Assembly (NCBI GenBank): GCA_035275065.1
Contig: DATENM010000153.1
Span: 159,669 to 223,668 of the forward strand
Direction: 5' to 3'
DNA: 64,000 nt
Source of the DNA: Blastocatellia bacterium
GTDB lineage: Bacteria; Acidobacteriota; Blastocatellia; UBA7656
Numbering within the stretch: position 1 is the first letter of the stretch; every line of letters begins with the position of its first letter. Made by a program: the position numbers and the translations under genes. Below the pieces are notes generated by a model. It ran no database searches. It was not told where the DNA came from and worked only from the letters and a program-made list of their open reading frames with translations. Shown piece by piece: positions 24,201 to 32,808 of the stretch.

Positions 24201-25209
24201 GTTGATTCCCTTCACGACGTTGGCGAACGGCCAGCGGGTGTCGAACTTCTTCATCGTCAACCCGCAGACGACCGCCGGCGCTTTCGTGATGACCAACGGC
24301 ATCAACACGACCTTCAACGCGCTGCAAATCGAGCTGCGGCGGCGGCTGTCCGCCGGCCTGCTGGTGCAAGCCAGCTATCAGTACGCCAAAGCGCTGTCGA
24401 ATTCCTACAGCAGCTCTGCGACCGTCTTCAGCAATCCGCGAACGCTGCGCGACCAGGGGCTAGACAAAGCCGCCTCGCCGTGGGACATTCGTCACTCGTT
24501 CAAGGTTGACTGGATTTACGAATTGCCGGTCGGGCCGGGCAAGCCCTTCCTGGCGACCAACAACCCTGTCCTCGGTCGCCTGCTCGAAGGCTGGCAGTTC
24601 GGCGGCGTCGCCACCGTGCAGTCCGGGCCTTCGACGCTGCTGCAAAGCGGTCGCTACACCTATGACCAGAGCGTTGCCGGCAACACGCCTGACGCCGGCC
24701 TCGTGCTGCACAATATTTCGCTCAAACAGCTACAGGACATGGTCAAGATTCGCAAGACGACCAACCCTGTGACTGGCCGCGGAGTGGTCTACTGGCTGCC
24801 GCAAGCGCTGATCGACAACACGCTGGCGGCGTTCGAGCTCGGCGGCAAGACGCTGAAAGACCTCGACCCGAACGCGCCCTACCTCGGGCCGCCGACGACG
24901 CCCGGCGAGCTCGGCGACCGCCTCATCCTTTACGGGCCGATGACGGCGCGCTTTGACCTCAACATCGTCAAGCGCATCCACGTCACCGAGAAGACGAGCT
25001 TCGAAGGCCGCGTGCAGTTCCTCAACGCCTTCAACCGCCCGAACTTCTTCATCGGCGACCTCGGCAGCACCAATGACCCGCGGCACATCGTCTCGGTCAA
25101 CTCTGACCAGTTCGGCCAGACGCGCGCCGCTTACCGCGATCCGACGGTGTCGGGAACGAACGATCCCGGCGGACGCCTGATCGAGTTCCAGTTGCGATTC
25201 AAATTCTGA
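21202..25209 (+). CDS. Oar-like TonB-dependent outer-membrane receptor with carboxypeptidase-regulatory domain
   Basis: 1335 aa. A signal peptide (LVLLSLILMLVAQAVPAQ) is followed by a carboxypeptidase-regulatory-like beta-sandwich at about residues 27-110 (GRLSGVVTDAQGALIPKAQIVAVN). The plug domain comes next (LNTVLETGG...GRQIGELPFSTRDALTLVTTLPGV, SVNLTLDGANIQDNF), then a long beta-barrel ending in the aromatic LIEFQLRFKF typical of outer-membrane insertion. This architecture is greatly expanded in Acidobacteriota and is thought to import large or plant-derived substrates. AGGAGG precedes the start and a strong terminator follows, so it is a single-gene unit. The ligand cannot be read from the sequence. 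Confidence 0.95.
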   Translation: MKKLFFSRLVLLSLILMLVAQAVPAQVTTSGRLSGVVTDAQGALIPKAQIVAVNDQTRGEYKTVANDEGSWNLPSLSIGTYTVTVTAPGFKTTVNKGVKVEVGQVASLNTVLETGGATEQVVVTAAGEVLHTESATVATTLSGRQIGELPFSTRDALTLVTTLPGVLTPDKPRTSSINGLPKGSVNLTLDGANIQDNFLRSSDGFFTSIQAKSDAVQEVTVTTATPGAESAGEGAVQVRFVTKSGSPEYHGGTFWQYRSKTFNSNYYFNNIDGLPRDAFVLRQYGGNIGGPILIPGLLKNREKAFFFVNYEYFDLPNAYGSLLVNSNILVLTDDARNGIFTYADPAGAVHKVNLYQIAGSKGFTSTPDPTIAKAFDLINGYVHTAGALTSRVPLGDYNRLDYQFQDPGLNKRWFPTARFDWNITAKHHAEFIHNYQHYFSLPDGVNGQINVYPGSGIVVGHPGQTGSVHRNTFSFVAAERWTINERLVNELRATSSGNGTSLFFQEFDPRLYDFWGGYAVASGTSFGGALGGAFYNRRSQSRRNTPVKGLSDNLTMLQGTHTLNLGVAFTRVAAFNQGVDTQVIPRINLGLASGDPVNTGSTSIFTTANFPGSTSAQRTLAGTLYAVLTGRVSSINRSASFDGQSFDFKPLNEYSHQQEYAIYAQDSWKLRPNLTLNYGLRWEIDPSPLNDNHVYTRVGIEGIFGVSGDGNLFKPGVFTGKPTAFRLLEPQEKAFVTRHKDFAPSVGVAWSPESRSGLLGKLFGQNGRTVLRGGYSIAYTREGFNAYEAMFGSNDGPKITLDVSPSISPDIFTAGGVLFRNGNFPIRQPPADTSRFPLIPGAFSGTSANDFDPGLRPGYTQSWTFGLQRELDKATAVEVRYVGTHGTHLWRQMDYNEVNIFENGFLDQFKAAQNNLAIFAKANPGCVILEKGPLKSYVSGTCNYGNTGLPGQVNVPLITTAIGSSTDQTTTIRLLQGQAGNLANDIASTASRMTNLMNASLIPFTTLANGQRVSNFFIVNPQTTAGAFVMTNGINTTFNALQIELRRRLSAGLLVQASYQYAKALSNSYSSSATVFSNPRTLRDQGLDKAASPWDIRHSFKVDWIYELPVGPGKPFLATNNPVLGRLLEGWQFGGVATVQSGPSTLLQSGRYTYDQSVAGNTPDAGLVLHNISLKQLQDMVKIRKTTNPVTGRGVVYWLPQALIDNTLAAFELGGKTLKDLDPNAPYLGPPTTPGELGDRLILYGPMTARFDLNIVKRIHVTEKTSFEGRVQFLNAFNRPNFFIGDLGSTNDPRHIVSVNSDQFGQTRAAYRDPTVSGTNDPGGRLIEFQLRFKF

Positions 25210-25241
25210 GCTGTTTGTATCGCAGCGCGAATTCACTCCAG

Positions 25242-25274
25242 AGCCCCGGTTGTTACGGCAACCGGGGCTTTTTT
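25242..25274 (+). terminator. Rho-independent terminator
   Basis: An 11-bp stem (AGCCCCGGTTG with CAACCGGGGCT) with a 6-nt loop is followed directly by six T, 33 nt after the stop of the TonB-dependent receptor gene. A textbook terminator. Confidence 0.95.
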
Positions 25275-25319
25275 GCTTTTTATGGCAGCCCGCCTTAGCG
25301 CGCCTTACCGCCGATGCGT

Positions 25320-25349
25320 TTGACACTGCCGTTTGGCGGCCTCTACAAT
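25320..25349 (+). promoter_or_regulatory. Sigma70-type promoter of the M16 peptidase genes
   Basis: TTGACA (25320-25325), an 18-nt spacer and TACAAT (25344-25349). The transcript would start near 25356, about 70 nt before the first M16 start codon. Confidence 0.7.
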
Positions 25350-25425
25350 TTTTTGTTGCGAGGTGCGGACGCGAGGATGTCGAAGAGCGCATTGATATTT
25401 TCATTCGCGATTGCTATTCATTTTT

Positions 25426-26784
25426 ATGACTTCATTGATCACACCGCCTGACCAGGCCGCCCCGACAGCAACCCCGGACGAATCGTTTCTGACCCGCGGC
25501 GTGCAGAAGATGACCCTCGCGAACGGTCTCACGGTCATCACCAAAGAGCAGCACGACAAGCCTGTGGTCGCGACGATCATCTGGTATCGCGTCGGCTCGC
25601 GCAACGAAGAGCTGGGACAGACCGGCAAGTCGCATTTTCTTGAGCACATGCTTTTCAAAGGCACGGAGAAGTACGCCAAGGGCGAGATCGATCTGCTGAC
25701 GCTCAAGAACGGCGGCGCCAACAATGCCTTCACCTGGCTCGACTTCACCGCTTATTTCTTCACCTTTGCCGCCGACCGCTGGCAGACGGCGCTGGAAATC
25801 GAAGCCGACCGCATGCGCAACACCAGCTTTGCCGAAGAAGAGTTCGCCTCCGAAAAACAGGTAGTCGAAGAAGAATTGCGCATCGGCCTGGACGGGCCCT
25901 GGGAGGTGCTGGAAAACGAAGTCTGGGCCACAGCCTTCCGCCAGCATCCTTACCACTGGCCGACGGTCGGCTGGCTCGATGACCTGGAAGCGGCCACAGG
26001 AGCCGACATGAAGGCGTATTACGACAAGTGGTATCATCCGCGTAACGCCACGCTGGTCATCGTCGGCGACTTCAACAGCGAAGCCGCGCGGGCGCGCATC
26101 GAAGAGTTGTTCGCGGCGATCCCCGCCGGGCCTGAGGCGCAAGCGCTGCGCATTCACGAGCCGCCGCAGCGCGGCGAGAAGCGCGTCGTCGTCAAGAAAG
26201 CGACGCCCGTCGAGCGCCTGCTTATCGCTTACCACGCGCCGCCGGTCGCTCACTCAGACGCTTACGTCATGCAAGTCGTCGAAGCGATGCTATCAACCGG
26301 CAGGTCGTCGCGGCTTTATCAGCGGCTGGTCGAAGGTGATCAATCGGTGACTTCGGCGAGCGCCAACTTTCACGATCACATTGACCCCGCGCTCTTTTAT
26401 TTCAAGGCCGAGCTGAAGCCCGGCTTCGCGCTCAGTGATGTCGAAGGCGCGATCTATGACGAGCTGGATCGGCTCAAACGTGAGCCCGCCGCTGAAGCCG
26501 AGCTAGAGAAAGCGCGGCGGCAGATCGAGGCCGATCTCGTCATGAGCCACGAAGAGCCCTTGCAACAGGCCATGCTGTTGGGCCAGTACGAGACCATCGC
26601 CAGCGACGAGCGCATCCCGGAAGACGAGCGCGGCTATCGTTACCTGGACACGCTGATTGCGCGTATCCGCGCCGTCACCGCCGAAGACGTGATGCGCGTC
26701 GCCAGCCACTATTTCACCGCAGACAACCGCACGGTCGGCTACATGGTTGATCCGGCAAAGGAGCAAGCGATTGCCGCCGACTAG
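25426..26784 (+). CDS. M16 family zinc metallopeptidase, catalytic subunit
   Basis: 452 aa. The inverted zinc motif HFLEHMLF (His70, Glu73, His74) and the downstream glutamate in the KQVVEEELRI segment make this the active member of an M16 pair. The C-terminal half has the second M16 domain (ATLVIVGDFNSEAARARIEELFAAI, SRLYQRLVEGDQ). No signal peptide is seen, so it is probably cytoplasmic, unless export needs a start I have missed. The next gene encodes the non-catalytic partner and overlaps this one, as in other bacterial heterodimeric M16B peptidases. Substrates are unknown; short peptides and signal peptides are usual for the family. Confidence 0.92.
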   Translation: MTSLITPPDQAAPTATPDESFLTRGVQKMTLANGLTVITKEQHDKPVVATIIWYRVGSRNEELGQTGKSHFLEHMLFKGTEKYAKGEIDLLTLKNGGANNAFTWLDFTAYFFTFAADRWQTALEIEADRMRNTSFAEEEFASEKQVVEEELRIGLDGPWEVLENEVWATAFRQHPYHWPTVGWLDDLEAATGADMKAYYDKWYHPRNATLVIVGDFNSEAARARIEELFAAIPAGPEAQALRIHEPPQRGEKRVVVKKATPVERLLIAYHAPPVAHSDAYVMQVVEAMLSTGRSSRLYQRLVEGDQSVTSASANFHDHIDPALFYFKAELKPGFALSDVEGAIYDELDRLKREPAAEAELEKARRQIEADLVMSHEEPLQQAMLLGQYETIASDERIPEDERGYRYLDTLIARIRAVTAEDVMRVASHYFTADNRTVGYMVDPAKEQAIAAD

Positions 26785-28066
26785 CACACAGTCCGCGACG
26801 CGACCGCGCCTCGACGTCGAGCGCCTGGAGCTGGCCAACGGGCTCGTCGTCTTGCTGTCTGAAAATCATGCGACGCCCGCGGTCGCCATCAAGGCGGTCG
26901 TCGCCGCCGGCTCGCGCTATGAAACGGACGAGCAGGCGGGCCTGGCATCGCTTGTCGGCGAGATGATCGATGAAGGCACGACGACGCGCAGCGCCCGGCA
27001 GATCGCCGAAACCATCGAAGCCGTCGGCGGCAAGCTCGGCACCTATGGCGATTATCAGGAGAGCGGGGTCGTCGCGATGTTTCTGTCACAAGACCTCGGG
27101 CTCGGCCTGGAGATCACCGCCGACCTGTTGATGAACGCGACCTTTCCCGAAGACAAGGTGCAACAGCAACGCGCACGGCGGCTGGCACAGCTCAAGAGCC
27201 GCCTGGACCTGCCGCGCACGCTGGCTTCCGACATCTTCAACGACATCGTCTTCAGCGGCACGCCGCAGCACCGCCCGGCGGTCGGCCACGAGGCGACGGT
27301 CAAGAACCTGACGCGCGGCGACATGGCGGCGTTTTATCACCGCTTCTACACGCCGAACAATACGCTGCTCGCCATCGTCGGCGACATCGATAAAGCCGCG
27401 GTGCTGGCCCAGGTCGAAGCCGCCTTCGGCGCGTGGCCGGCGTCGGGGGCGCTGGCCCTGCCCGCGGTCGAAAAGCCCGCGCGCCAGCATCAGGCCATCG
27501 AGCGATTCATCGCCGTGCCCAAGGAACAGGTCAACATCTTCATCGGCCACGGCGGCATCGAGCGGCGTAACCCGGATTACTATACGCTGCTGGTGCTGGA
27601 CACGATCTTAGGGTCAAGCCCCGGCTTCACCTCGCGCATCCCGCGCATCCTGCGCGATGAGATGGGCCTGGCCTATACGACTTACAGCAACATCACGTCG
27701 AGCGCCGGCCTTGATCCGGGCCGCTTCGTCGCCTACATCGGCACCTCGCCCGACAACTTGCAACTGGCGCTGGCCGGCCTGCGCAACGAGATCGAGCGCA
27801 TCGTCAAAGAGCCGGTGACGAGCGAAGAAGTCGAGCTGGCGGCGGATTATCTCACCGGCAGTTTTGTCTTCCACTTTCAAAAGAGCTTGCAGATTGCCGA
27901 CTTTCTTGCCGACGCCGAAACCTACGGCCTGGGGTTCGATTATCTCGAACGCTATCCGCAACTGATTCGCGCCGTCACGGTTGAAGACGTCTGGCGCGTG
28001 GCGCGCGCCTACATCGACCCCGAACACCTGACGACAGTGGTTGTCGGCCCGCTGGCTGAAACGTAA
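26771..28066 (+). CDS. M16 family protein, non-catalytic partner subunit
   Basis: 431 aa with the M16 fold but without the HxxEH zinc motif: the equivalent stretch reads GLASLVGEMIDEGT. The C-terminal half keeps the substrate-binding arginine/tyrosine region (FTSRIPRILRDEMGLAYTTYSN). I place the start at TTG 26771, 8 nt behind a strong AAAGGAG site that lies inside the end of the preceding gene. This gives a 14-nt overlap and translational coupling, which fits a 1:1 heterodimer. Confidence 0.9.
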   Translation: MPPTSTQSATRPRLDVERLELANGLVVLLSENHATPAVAIKAVVAAGSRYETDEQAGLASLVGEMIDEGTTTRSARQIAETIEAVGGKLGTYGDYQESGVVAMFLSQDLGLGLEITADLLMNATFPEDKVQQQRARRLAQLKSRLDLPRTLASDIFNDIVFSGTPQHRPAVGHEATVKNLTRGDMAAFYHRFYTPNNTLLAIVGDIDKAAVLAQVEAAFGAWPASGALALPAVEKPARQHQAIERFIAVPKEQVNIFIGHGGIERRNPDYYTLLVLDTILGSSPGFTSRIPRILRDEMGLAYTTYSNITSSAGLDPGRFVAYIGTSPDNLQLALAGLRNEIERIVKEPVTSEEVELAADYLTGSFVFHFQKSLQIADFLADAETYGLGFDYLERYPQLIRAVTVEDVWRVARAYIDPEHLTTVVVGPLAET

Positions 28067-28142
28067 GCCCGACATTAGAGGGAGGCGAAGATGTGCGCCT
28101 GCTCCGTGTGCCCCGAGTAGACCAACCGTCGAAGGATAATTC

Positions 28143-29756
28143 ATGAGAGCGAATGATTCATTGAAACGCGCGTTGACGGCAACGCTGCTTGCGGTGTGGC
28201 TGGCCGTCGCGGTGGCCGCGGCGAGCCTGCCGCTGCCGTCGCGCGAAGAACTGAACAGCATCACGGCCCGCGACCTGAAAAAGCATTTGAGCTTTCTTGC
28301 CTCCGATGAGCTAGGCGGGCGCTTCACGCTCAGCCCCGGCAACCGCATCGCGGCGCGCTATCTCGCCTCGCAGCTCGAATCGTTCGGTTATCGCGGCGGC
28401 GCGCGCGATGGCTCTTACTTTCAGAAGGTGCCGTTAAGCTATCGCAGCGGCGACCCGGCAAGTCGTGTCACCTTCACCGCGCCGGGGCAGACGATGGAAC
28501 TGAAGCTTGGCGATGACTTCCTCATGTCGCCGGCGGTTGACGCCAGCATCGCGGGCGATCTGGTCTTTGTTGGCTATGGCATCTCGTCGCCGGAGAATAA
28601 GCATGACGATTACGCCGGCCTCGACGTCAAAGGCAAGATCGTCGTGCTGATTGCCGAAGACATGCCCGAAGCCCTCAACGGCGTGACGATCAGCGACGAA
28701 GAAAAAGGCGAGCGCGCCGCCATGGCCCATGGCGCAATTGGCGCAATCGGCATCCTGCCAAAGCCGATGATCGCCGAGTGGAACCAGATGAAAGCCTTTC
28801 TGGGTCACCCCGACCAGCTTGGCCTGCCGCCGCTGCCGACGGCCGAGGGCAAACCCTTTCCATCGATTGCCGCCGGGCCGCTGCTGATCAACGCCATCGC
28901 CAAAGCGATGGGCAAAGAGCCATCTTACTTGCAGCCGTCGGGCAAGGCGGCGCCGCCGATGGCCGTGCCGGCGCATACGGATGTCAAGCTGAAGGCCACG
29001 GTTAAAGAAGCGCCGCCGGCACAGAACGTCGTCGGCATCCTCGAAGGCGCTGACCCGAAGCTGAAAGACGAATACGTTGTCTTCAGCGCCCACTACGACC
29101 ATTTAAAGACGACGGACAACGGTGAAGTCTACAACGGCGCCGACGATGACGGCTCAGGCACGGTCTCGGTCTTAGAGATTGCTCAAGCGTTCACCGTTGG
29201 CCCGCGCCCGCGGCGCAGCATCCTCATCATCTTCCACACAGGTGAAGAGCTGGGGCTGTTCGGCTCGGAATATAATACGGATTACGCGCCGGTCATCCCG
29301 ATGGCGCAACTGGTCGCCGACTTCAATATAGACATGATTGGTCGCACCAAACCCGACGGCGACACAGACCCGCGTGACCGCGAGCTTTCAGATAAAGACA
29401 CGGTTTATTTGATCGGCTCGGACAAGTTGTCGAGTGAGCTGCACAGGCTGAGCGAGGCGACCGACAACGAGATGGCGCACCTCAAATTCGATTATCGCTA
29501 CAACGACGAGAAGCACCCGGAGCGACTCTATTACCGCTCGGATCATTACAACTACGCCAAGCATGGCGTGCCGGTGATTTTTTATTTCACCGGACTGCAC
29601 CGCGACTATCATCGCACGACCGACGACGTCGACAAGATTGACTTCGAGAAGATGGAGCACATCGCCCGCATGGTCTTTGCGACAGGCTGGCGCGTGGCCA
29701 ATCTCGATCACCGCGTCGTCGTGGATAAAGCGGCGGCGCGCTCGGCGGCCAGATAG
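28143..29756 (+). CDS. Secreted M28 family aminopeptidase with PA domain
   Basis: 537 aa with a signal peptide (ATLLAVWLAVAVAAAS). A protease-associated insert at about residues 125-280 (GDLVFVGYGISSPENKHDDYAGLDVKGKIVVLI) precedes the catalytic domain. The di-zinc ligands follow the M28 order: VFSAHYDHL, YNGADDDGSGTVSVLEIAQ, FHTGEELGLFGS, FNIDMIGR and the distal histidine in DYHRTTDD. It probably trims N-terminal residues from peptides in the periplasm or outside. It lies 76 nt after the M16 pair in the same direction. A perfect 14-bp inverted repeat follows the stop. Confidence 0.93.
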   Translation: MRANDSLKRALTATLLAVWLAVAVAAASLPLPSREELNSITARDLKKHLSFLASDELGGRFTLSPGNRIAARYLASQLESFGYRGGARDGSYFQKVPLSYRSGDPASRVTFTAPGQTMELKLGDDFLMSPAVDASIAGDLVFVGYGISSPENKHDDYAGLDVKGKIVVLIAEDMPEALNGVTISDEEKGERAAMAHGAIGAIGILPKPMIAEWNQMKAFLGHPDQLGLPPLPTAEGKPFPSIAAGPLLINAIAKAMGKEPSYLQPSGKAAPPMAVPAHTDVKLKATVKEAPPAQNVVGILEGADPKLKDEYVVFSAHYDHLKTTDNGEVYNGADDDGSGTVSVLEIAQAFTVGPRPRRSILIIFHTGEELGLFGSEYNTDYAPVIPMAQLVADFNIDMIGRTKPDGDTDPRDRELSDKDTVYLIGSDKLSSELHRLSEATDNEMAHLKFDYRYNDEKHPERLYYRSDHYNYAKHGVPVIFYFTGLHRDYHRTTDDVDKIDFEKMEHIARMVFATGWRVANLDHRVVVDKAAARSAAR

Positions 29757-29791
29757 TGGCAATGGCGGCTGAGCGCCGCCGCCATTGCCAC
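29756..29791. terminator. Hairpin between convergent genes
   Basis: GTGGCAATGGCGGC (29756-29769) pairs perfectly with GCCGCCATTGCCAC (29778-29791). It fills the gap between the convergent M28 and FAD-Rieske genes. No T-run is present, so termination is inferred from position. Confidence 0.6.
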
Positions 29792-29792
29792 A

Positions 29793-31334
29793 TCAGTCTT
29801 CGACGCGCTCAAGGTCGCGGTTTGCCGGCCCGTTGATCACCCGCCCGTAACGGTCATAGCGCGAGCCATGACACGGACAATCCCAGGTCTTTTCCAAGCC
29901 GTTCCAAGCGACGATGCAGCCGAGGTGTGGGCACACGGCTGAACGCTCATGTAACACCCCTTGCTCGTCGCGGTAGGCCGCGACCTTCTTAAGGCCGCGG
30001 CGGATGATCGCGCCTTCGCCTACGGCAACGGCTTCGTCGGTGCCGAGGTCGCCGCCGCTCAAATAGTCCTCGACGTACTGTGCGGCGACGTTGACATTCT
30101 CTTTAGCGAATTCAAGCGCCGCGCCGAGCGTCTTGCGCGAAGGATCGTAAAGCGTCGCCCACTCAGAGTCCCGCCCCATAATCAGATCGGTGATCAGCAT
30201 GCCGGCAATCGTGCCATGCGTCATTCCCATGCCTGAATCGCCGGTGGCGATATAGACGTTGCGCGGGTCGCCGGGGTTGCGGCCGATGAAGGCGACGCCA
30301 TCCACAGGCTCCATCACCTGACCCGACCAGCGAAAAACGACCTCTCCCACATCAGGGAAGCGTTCGCGCGCCCAGGCTTCGAGTCGCGCGAGCCGCTGGT
30401 CGCCATCGTCCGCCTGTCCGCTCTTGTGGTCTTCGCCGCCGACGATGAGGATGTCATCACTATTGCCATCCCCGCCGTCAAGGCTCTGCACTCTGACGTA
30501 GTGATAGGGGTCGAGCGTGTCCCAGTAGAGCGCCCGTGTGACCGAGCCGCGCGCCACGCGCACGCCGATGACGTAAGTGGTATACGGGGCCTGCTTGGTG
30601 TGAATCGTCACCAGATCGTTGATCGGGGTGTTTGTCGCAATAACAATCGCTTCGGCGGTGACGACATAGCCATCGCTGGTTTCGACTCGCGCCTGCGCGC
30701 CGCCTTCCATGCGGCTCGCATGAGTTTGAGTGAACAGGCGTCCGCCGTTCCGCTCAATCGCGCGGGCCAGGCCGGCCAGATACTTTAAGGGGTGGAATTG
30801 CGCTTGCCGTGGAAAACGCAAGCAGATGCCGGTATCGAAAGCGTCAAGCGGGGCGCGCGCCACCTGCTCGACCTCGACCAACCCGGCGCGATGCGCGGCT
30901 TTCAGCTCACGTTCCAGCACCTCTTTCGATTCGCCGGGCGGGACAAACAGGTAGCCATTAAGCCGCTCGAAATCACATTCGATTCCCTCCTCCGCGACGA
31001 TGGCTTCGATACGATCAATGGCCGCCGTGTGACTATCGGCGGCGAGCCGCGCCCCCTTTTCTCCATGCAGGCGCTCGATTTCGAAATAGCGGTCGTCAAT
31101 GGCGTTAGAGAGGTGCGCCGTGGTGCGCTCAGTCATGCCGCCGCCGATGCGTCCATCATCGAGAACGACGACGGCGCGGCCTTCGCGCGCTAACAGGTAA
31201 GCGGTCGTCATGCCGGCGATGCCGGCGCCGACGATGCAGATATCCGCATGGATGTTTTCGGTGAGCGGAGGCCGCGCAGGCACTTCCGCCGTCGCCATCC
31301 AGATCGAAACCCTCACTCCAGAATCGCTTGTCAT
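29793..31334 (-). CDS. FAD-dependent oxidoreductase fused to a Rieske [2Fe-2S] domain
   Basis: 513 aa. Start ATG 31334 follows AGAGGA at 4 nt. The N-terminal half is a DAO-type FAD-binding oxidoreductase (DICIVGAGIAGMTTAYLLAREG, then IGGGMTERTTAHLSNAIDD). The C-terminal 70 residues form a Rieske domain with CPHLGC and CPCHGSRYD ligands. The fusion occurs in a known family of bacterial and archaeal oxidoreductases whose substrate is undefined. The Rieske cluster would carry electrons from the flavin to an outside acceptor. No signal peptide is obvious, so a cytosolic location is likely. It stands alone, divergent from the 31821 gene. Confidence 0.9.
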   Translation of the reverse strand: MTSDSGVRVSIWMATAEVPARPPLTENIHADICIVGAGIAGMTTAYLLAREGRAVVVLDDGRIGGGMTERTTAHLSNAIDDRYFEIERLHGEKGARLAADSHTAAIDRIEAIVAEEGIECDFERLNGYLFVPPGESKEVLERELKAAHRAGLVEVEQVARAPLDAFDTGICLRFPRQAQFHPLKYLAGLARAIERNGGRLFTQTHASRMEGGAQARVETSDGYVVTAEAIVIATNTPINDLVTIHTKQAPYTTYVIGVRVARGSVTRALYWDTLDPYHYVRVQSLDGGDGNSDDILIVGGEDHKSGQADDGDQRLARLEAWARERFPDVGEVVFRWSGQVMEPVDGVAFIGRNPGDPRNVYIATGDSGMGMTHGTIAGMLITDLIMGRDSEWATLYDPSRKTLGAALEFAKENVNVAAQYVEDYLSGGDLGTDEAVAVGEGAIIRRGLKKVAAYRDEQGVLHERSAVCPHLGCIVAWNGLEKTWDCPCHGSRYDRYGRVINGPANRDLERVED

Positions 31335-31820
31335 TTTCCTCTGCTCCCCATTAGTGATCTGCCCGGCCACCGATGAATTCGTCAGTCAAACGGGCGATGT
31401 CGCGGACGCGCGTCCGGTTCAGGTGGTTGTCGTTCGGATTGTGAGCGGTGGCACGGTTTGGGACTCAATCTCCGCAATTCATCTGCTGGTCGTGTCCACT
31501 TGCGGCCTTCGGTCATGGCTTTTGGCCATTGTCTTATTAGTACATCAGCCGGATCGAAGTGTCAAAATTATCGGCGCGCCAGCTGGAACGCTCAAAGGCA
31601 GGTTTCCCGATGGCGCGCGCCGGTTCCGGCTGCCAGATTCTTCATCCACGTGCTACGGAAAGGCTGCGCCCGGCGGTACAATTACTTCAAAAGCCTCAAA
31701 AACTCTTCATTTTTGACGCTGGGGCTGTGGCACCCGCATTGCCTATGGATCAGCGATGATTCGCGGCTCAAGAAAGCGTCGCGGGTTCAGTTGTAACGTC
31801 AAACACATAAGGAGCAAATC
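31335..31820. other. Intergenic stretch without a recognisable gene
   Basis: About 485 bp between divergent genes. Short frames exist but none has family resemblance, codon quality like its neighbours, or a good ribosome-binding site. It presumably holds the promoters for both sides; I cannot point to a convincing -35/-10 pair. Confidence 0.5.
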
Positions 31821-32306
31821 ATGCGTGAGCTATTCGTCATCATTCTGCTAATGACTGCGATCCCGGCGGCGGCCTTCGGCCAGTCGCAGGGCGAGCGTCG
31901 CGGCTGGGGCTATGCCTTCGCCGGCGTCGGTGGCAACACCGGGTCCGATTCGGGAGCCCGATTTACCGCCGGCGGCGGCGGCGAGAGGCTGTTCTATCGC
32001 GGCCTCGGCATCGGCGGCGAGATCGGCTACCTTTCTTCGTCTAACAGCATCGGCGACGGCATCGGCATCGGTTCAGTGAATCTGGCCTATCACTTCAACA
32101 ATGCCGGCAAGGTCGCGCCGTTTGTGACCGGCGGCGCGTCGGCGGCCTTCCGCGGCAGCTCGGCGGCGGGCGGCGGCAACTTCGGCGGCGGCATTCAATA
32201 CTGGCCGAAAGATCATGTCGGCCTGCGCTTCGAAGTGCGCGACCACATCTTCTCAAGCGACAGCCCCCACCTGTTCACCTTCCGCGTCGGCGTGACGTTC
32301 CGCTAA
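31821..32306 (+). CDS. Predicted outer-membrane beta-barrel protein
   Basis: 161 aa. A signal peptide (LFVIILLMTAIPAAAFGQ) precedes a Gly-rich domain of alternating hydrophobic strands (WGYAFAGVGGNTGSD, FYRGLGIGGEIGYLSSS, IGSVNLAYHFN, APFVTGGASAAF, VGLRFEVRDHIFS) that ends in LFTFRVGVTFR with a terminal aromatic-basic pair. This is the look of a small 8-stranded OmpA/OmpW-like barrel. ATG follows AAGGAG. The exact family is not recognised. The next gene, also exported, starts 35 nt later. Confidence 0.8.
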   Translation: MRELFVIILLMTAIPAAAFGQSQGERRGWGYAFAGVGGNTGSDSGARFTAGGGGERLFYRGLGIGGEIGYLSSSNSIGDGIGIGSVNLAYHFNNAGKVAPFVTGGASAAFRGSSAAGGGNFGGGIQYWPKDHVGLRFEVRDHIFSSDSPHLFTFRVGVTFR

Positions 32307-32341
32307 TGGTCTTTCCGTTTCACAGCAAAGGAGGAACTCTT

Positions 32342-32758
32342 ATGAAAGGTAAGCTGATTGGCTATTCTCTGCTCTTCGTCATGCTCTGCCTGGATGTTAG
32401 TCCGAGCTTTGCAGGTGACAAACCAGCCAAACAAGACATGAGTTACAAGCAGATGGTCTCACTCCTCATCGACGCGCAACAGAACAAGGAGGTCGTCATT
32501 ATCGGGTTAAAGGGGGGAGCTACGGTCAGTGGAAAGGTGGTGAAATTAGATAACGACAGCATCTGCCTTATGCATCGGCGCATGGAGTTTTTTGATGGCT
32601 GTACAGAAACAATCGCCTACGGGGACATCCTGTCAGCCAGGAAACGTAACCCGGTCGTCAAGGCCTTAAAGAGAATCGGCGCGGCTCCGGTCGTCGCAGC
32701 CGTTTGTGTGGGGCTTATCCCCTATGCGCTCTACGTCACCGCACGCGGCGGGATTTAA
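32342..32758 (+). CDS. Exported protein of unknown function
   Basis: 138 aa with a start behind AAGGAGG and a signal peptide (GYSLLFVMLCLDVSPSFAG). The middle part reads VVIIGLKGGATVSGKVVKLDNDSICLMHRR...TIAYGDILSARKRN, a pattern of short strands like an Sm- or SH3-type barrel. A hydrophobic segment near the C terminus (APVVAAVCVGLIPYALYVTA) may be a membrane helix. No family is recognised, and the Sm-like reading is a guess from the strand pattern. The base composition is lower in G+C than most neighbours. It probably shares a transcript with the barrel gene before it. Confidence 0.7.
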   Translation: MKGKLIGYSLLFVMLCLDVSPSFAGDKPAKQDMSYKQMVSLLIDAQQNKEVVIIGLKGGATVSGKVVKLDNDSICLMHRRMEFFDGCTETIAYGDILSARKRNPVVKALKRIGAAPVVAAVCVGLIPYALYVTARGGI

Positions 32759-32808
32759 CTCGCTGCCATCGGAGGCTTGCATCGTTAAACTGTTCTTTAT
32801 TTTCTTTG

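Noticed and set aside
31458..31796. 112-codon open frame in the gap before the beta-barrel gene
   Set aside because: No ribosome-binding site, no family resemblance and a composition unlike neighbouring genes.
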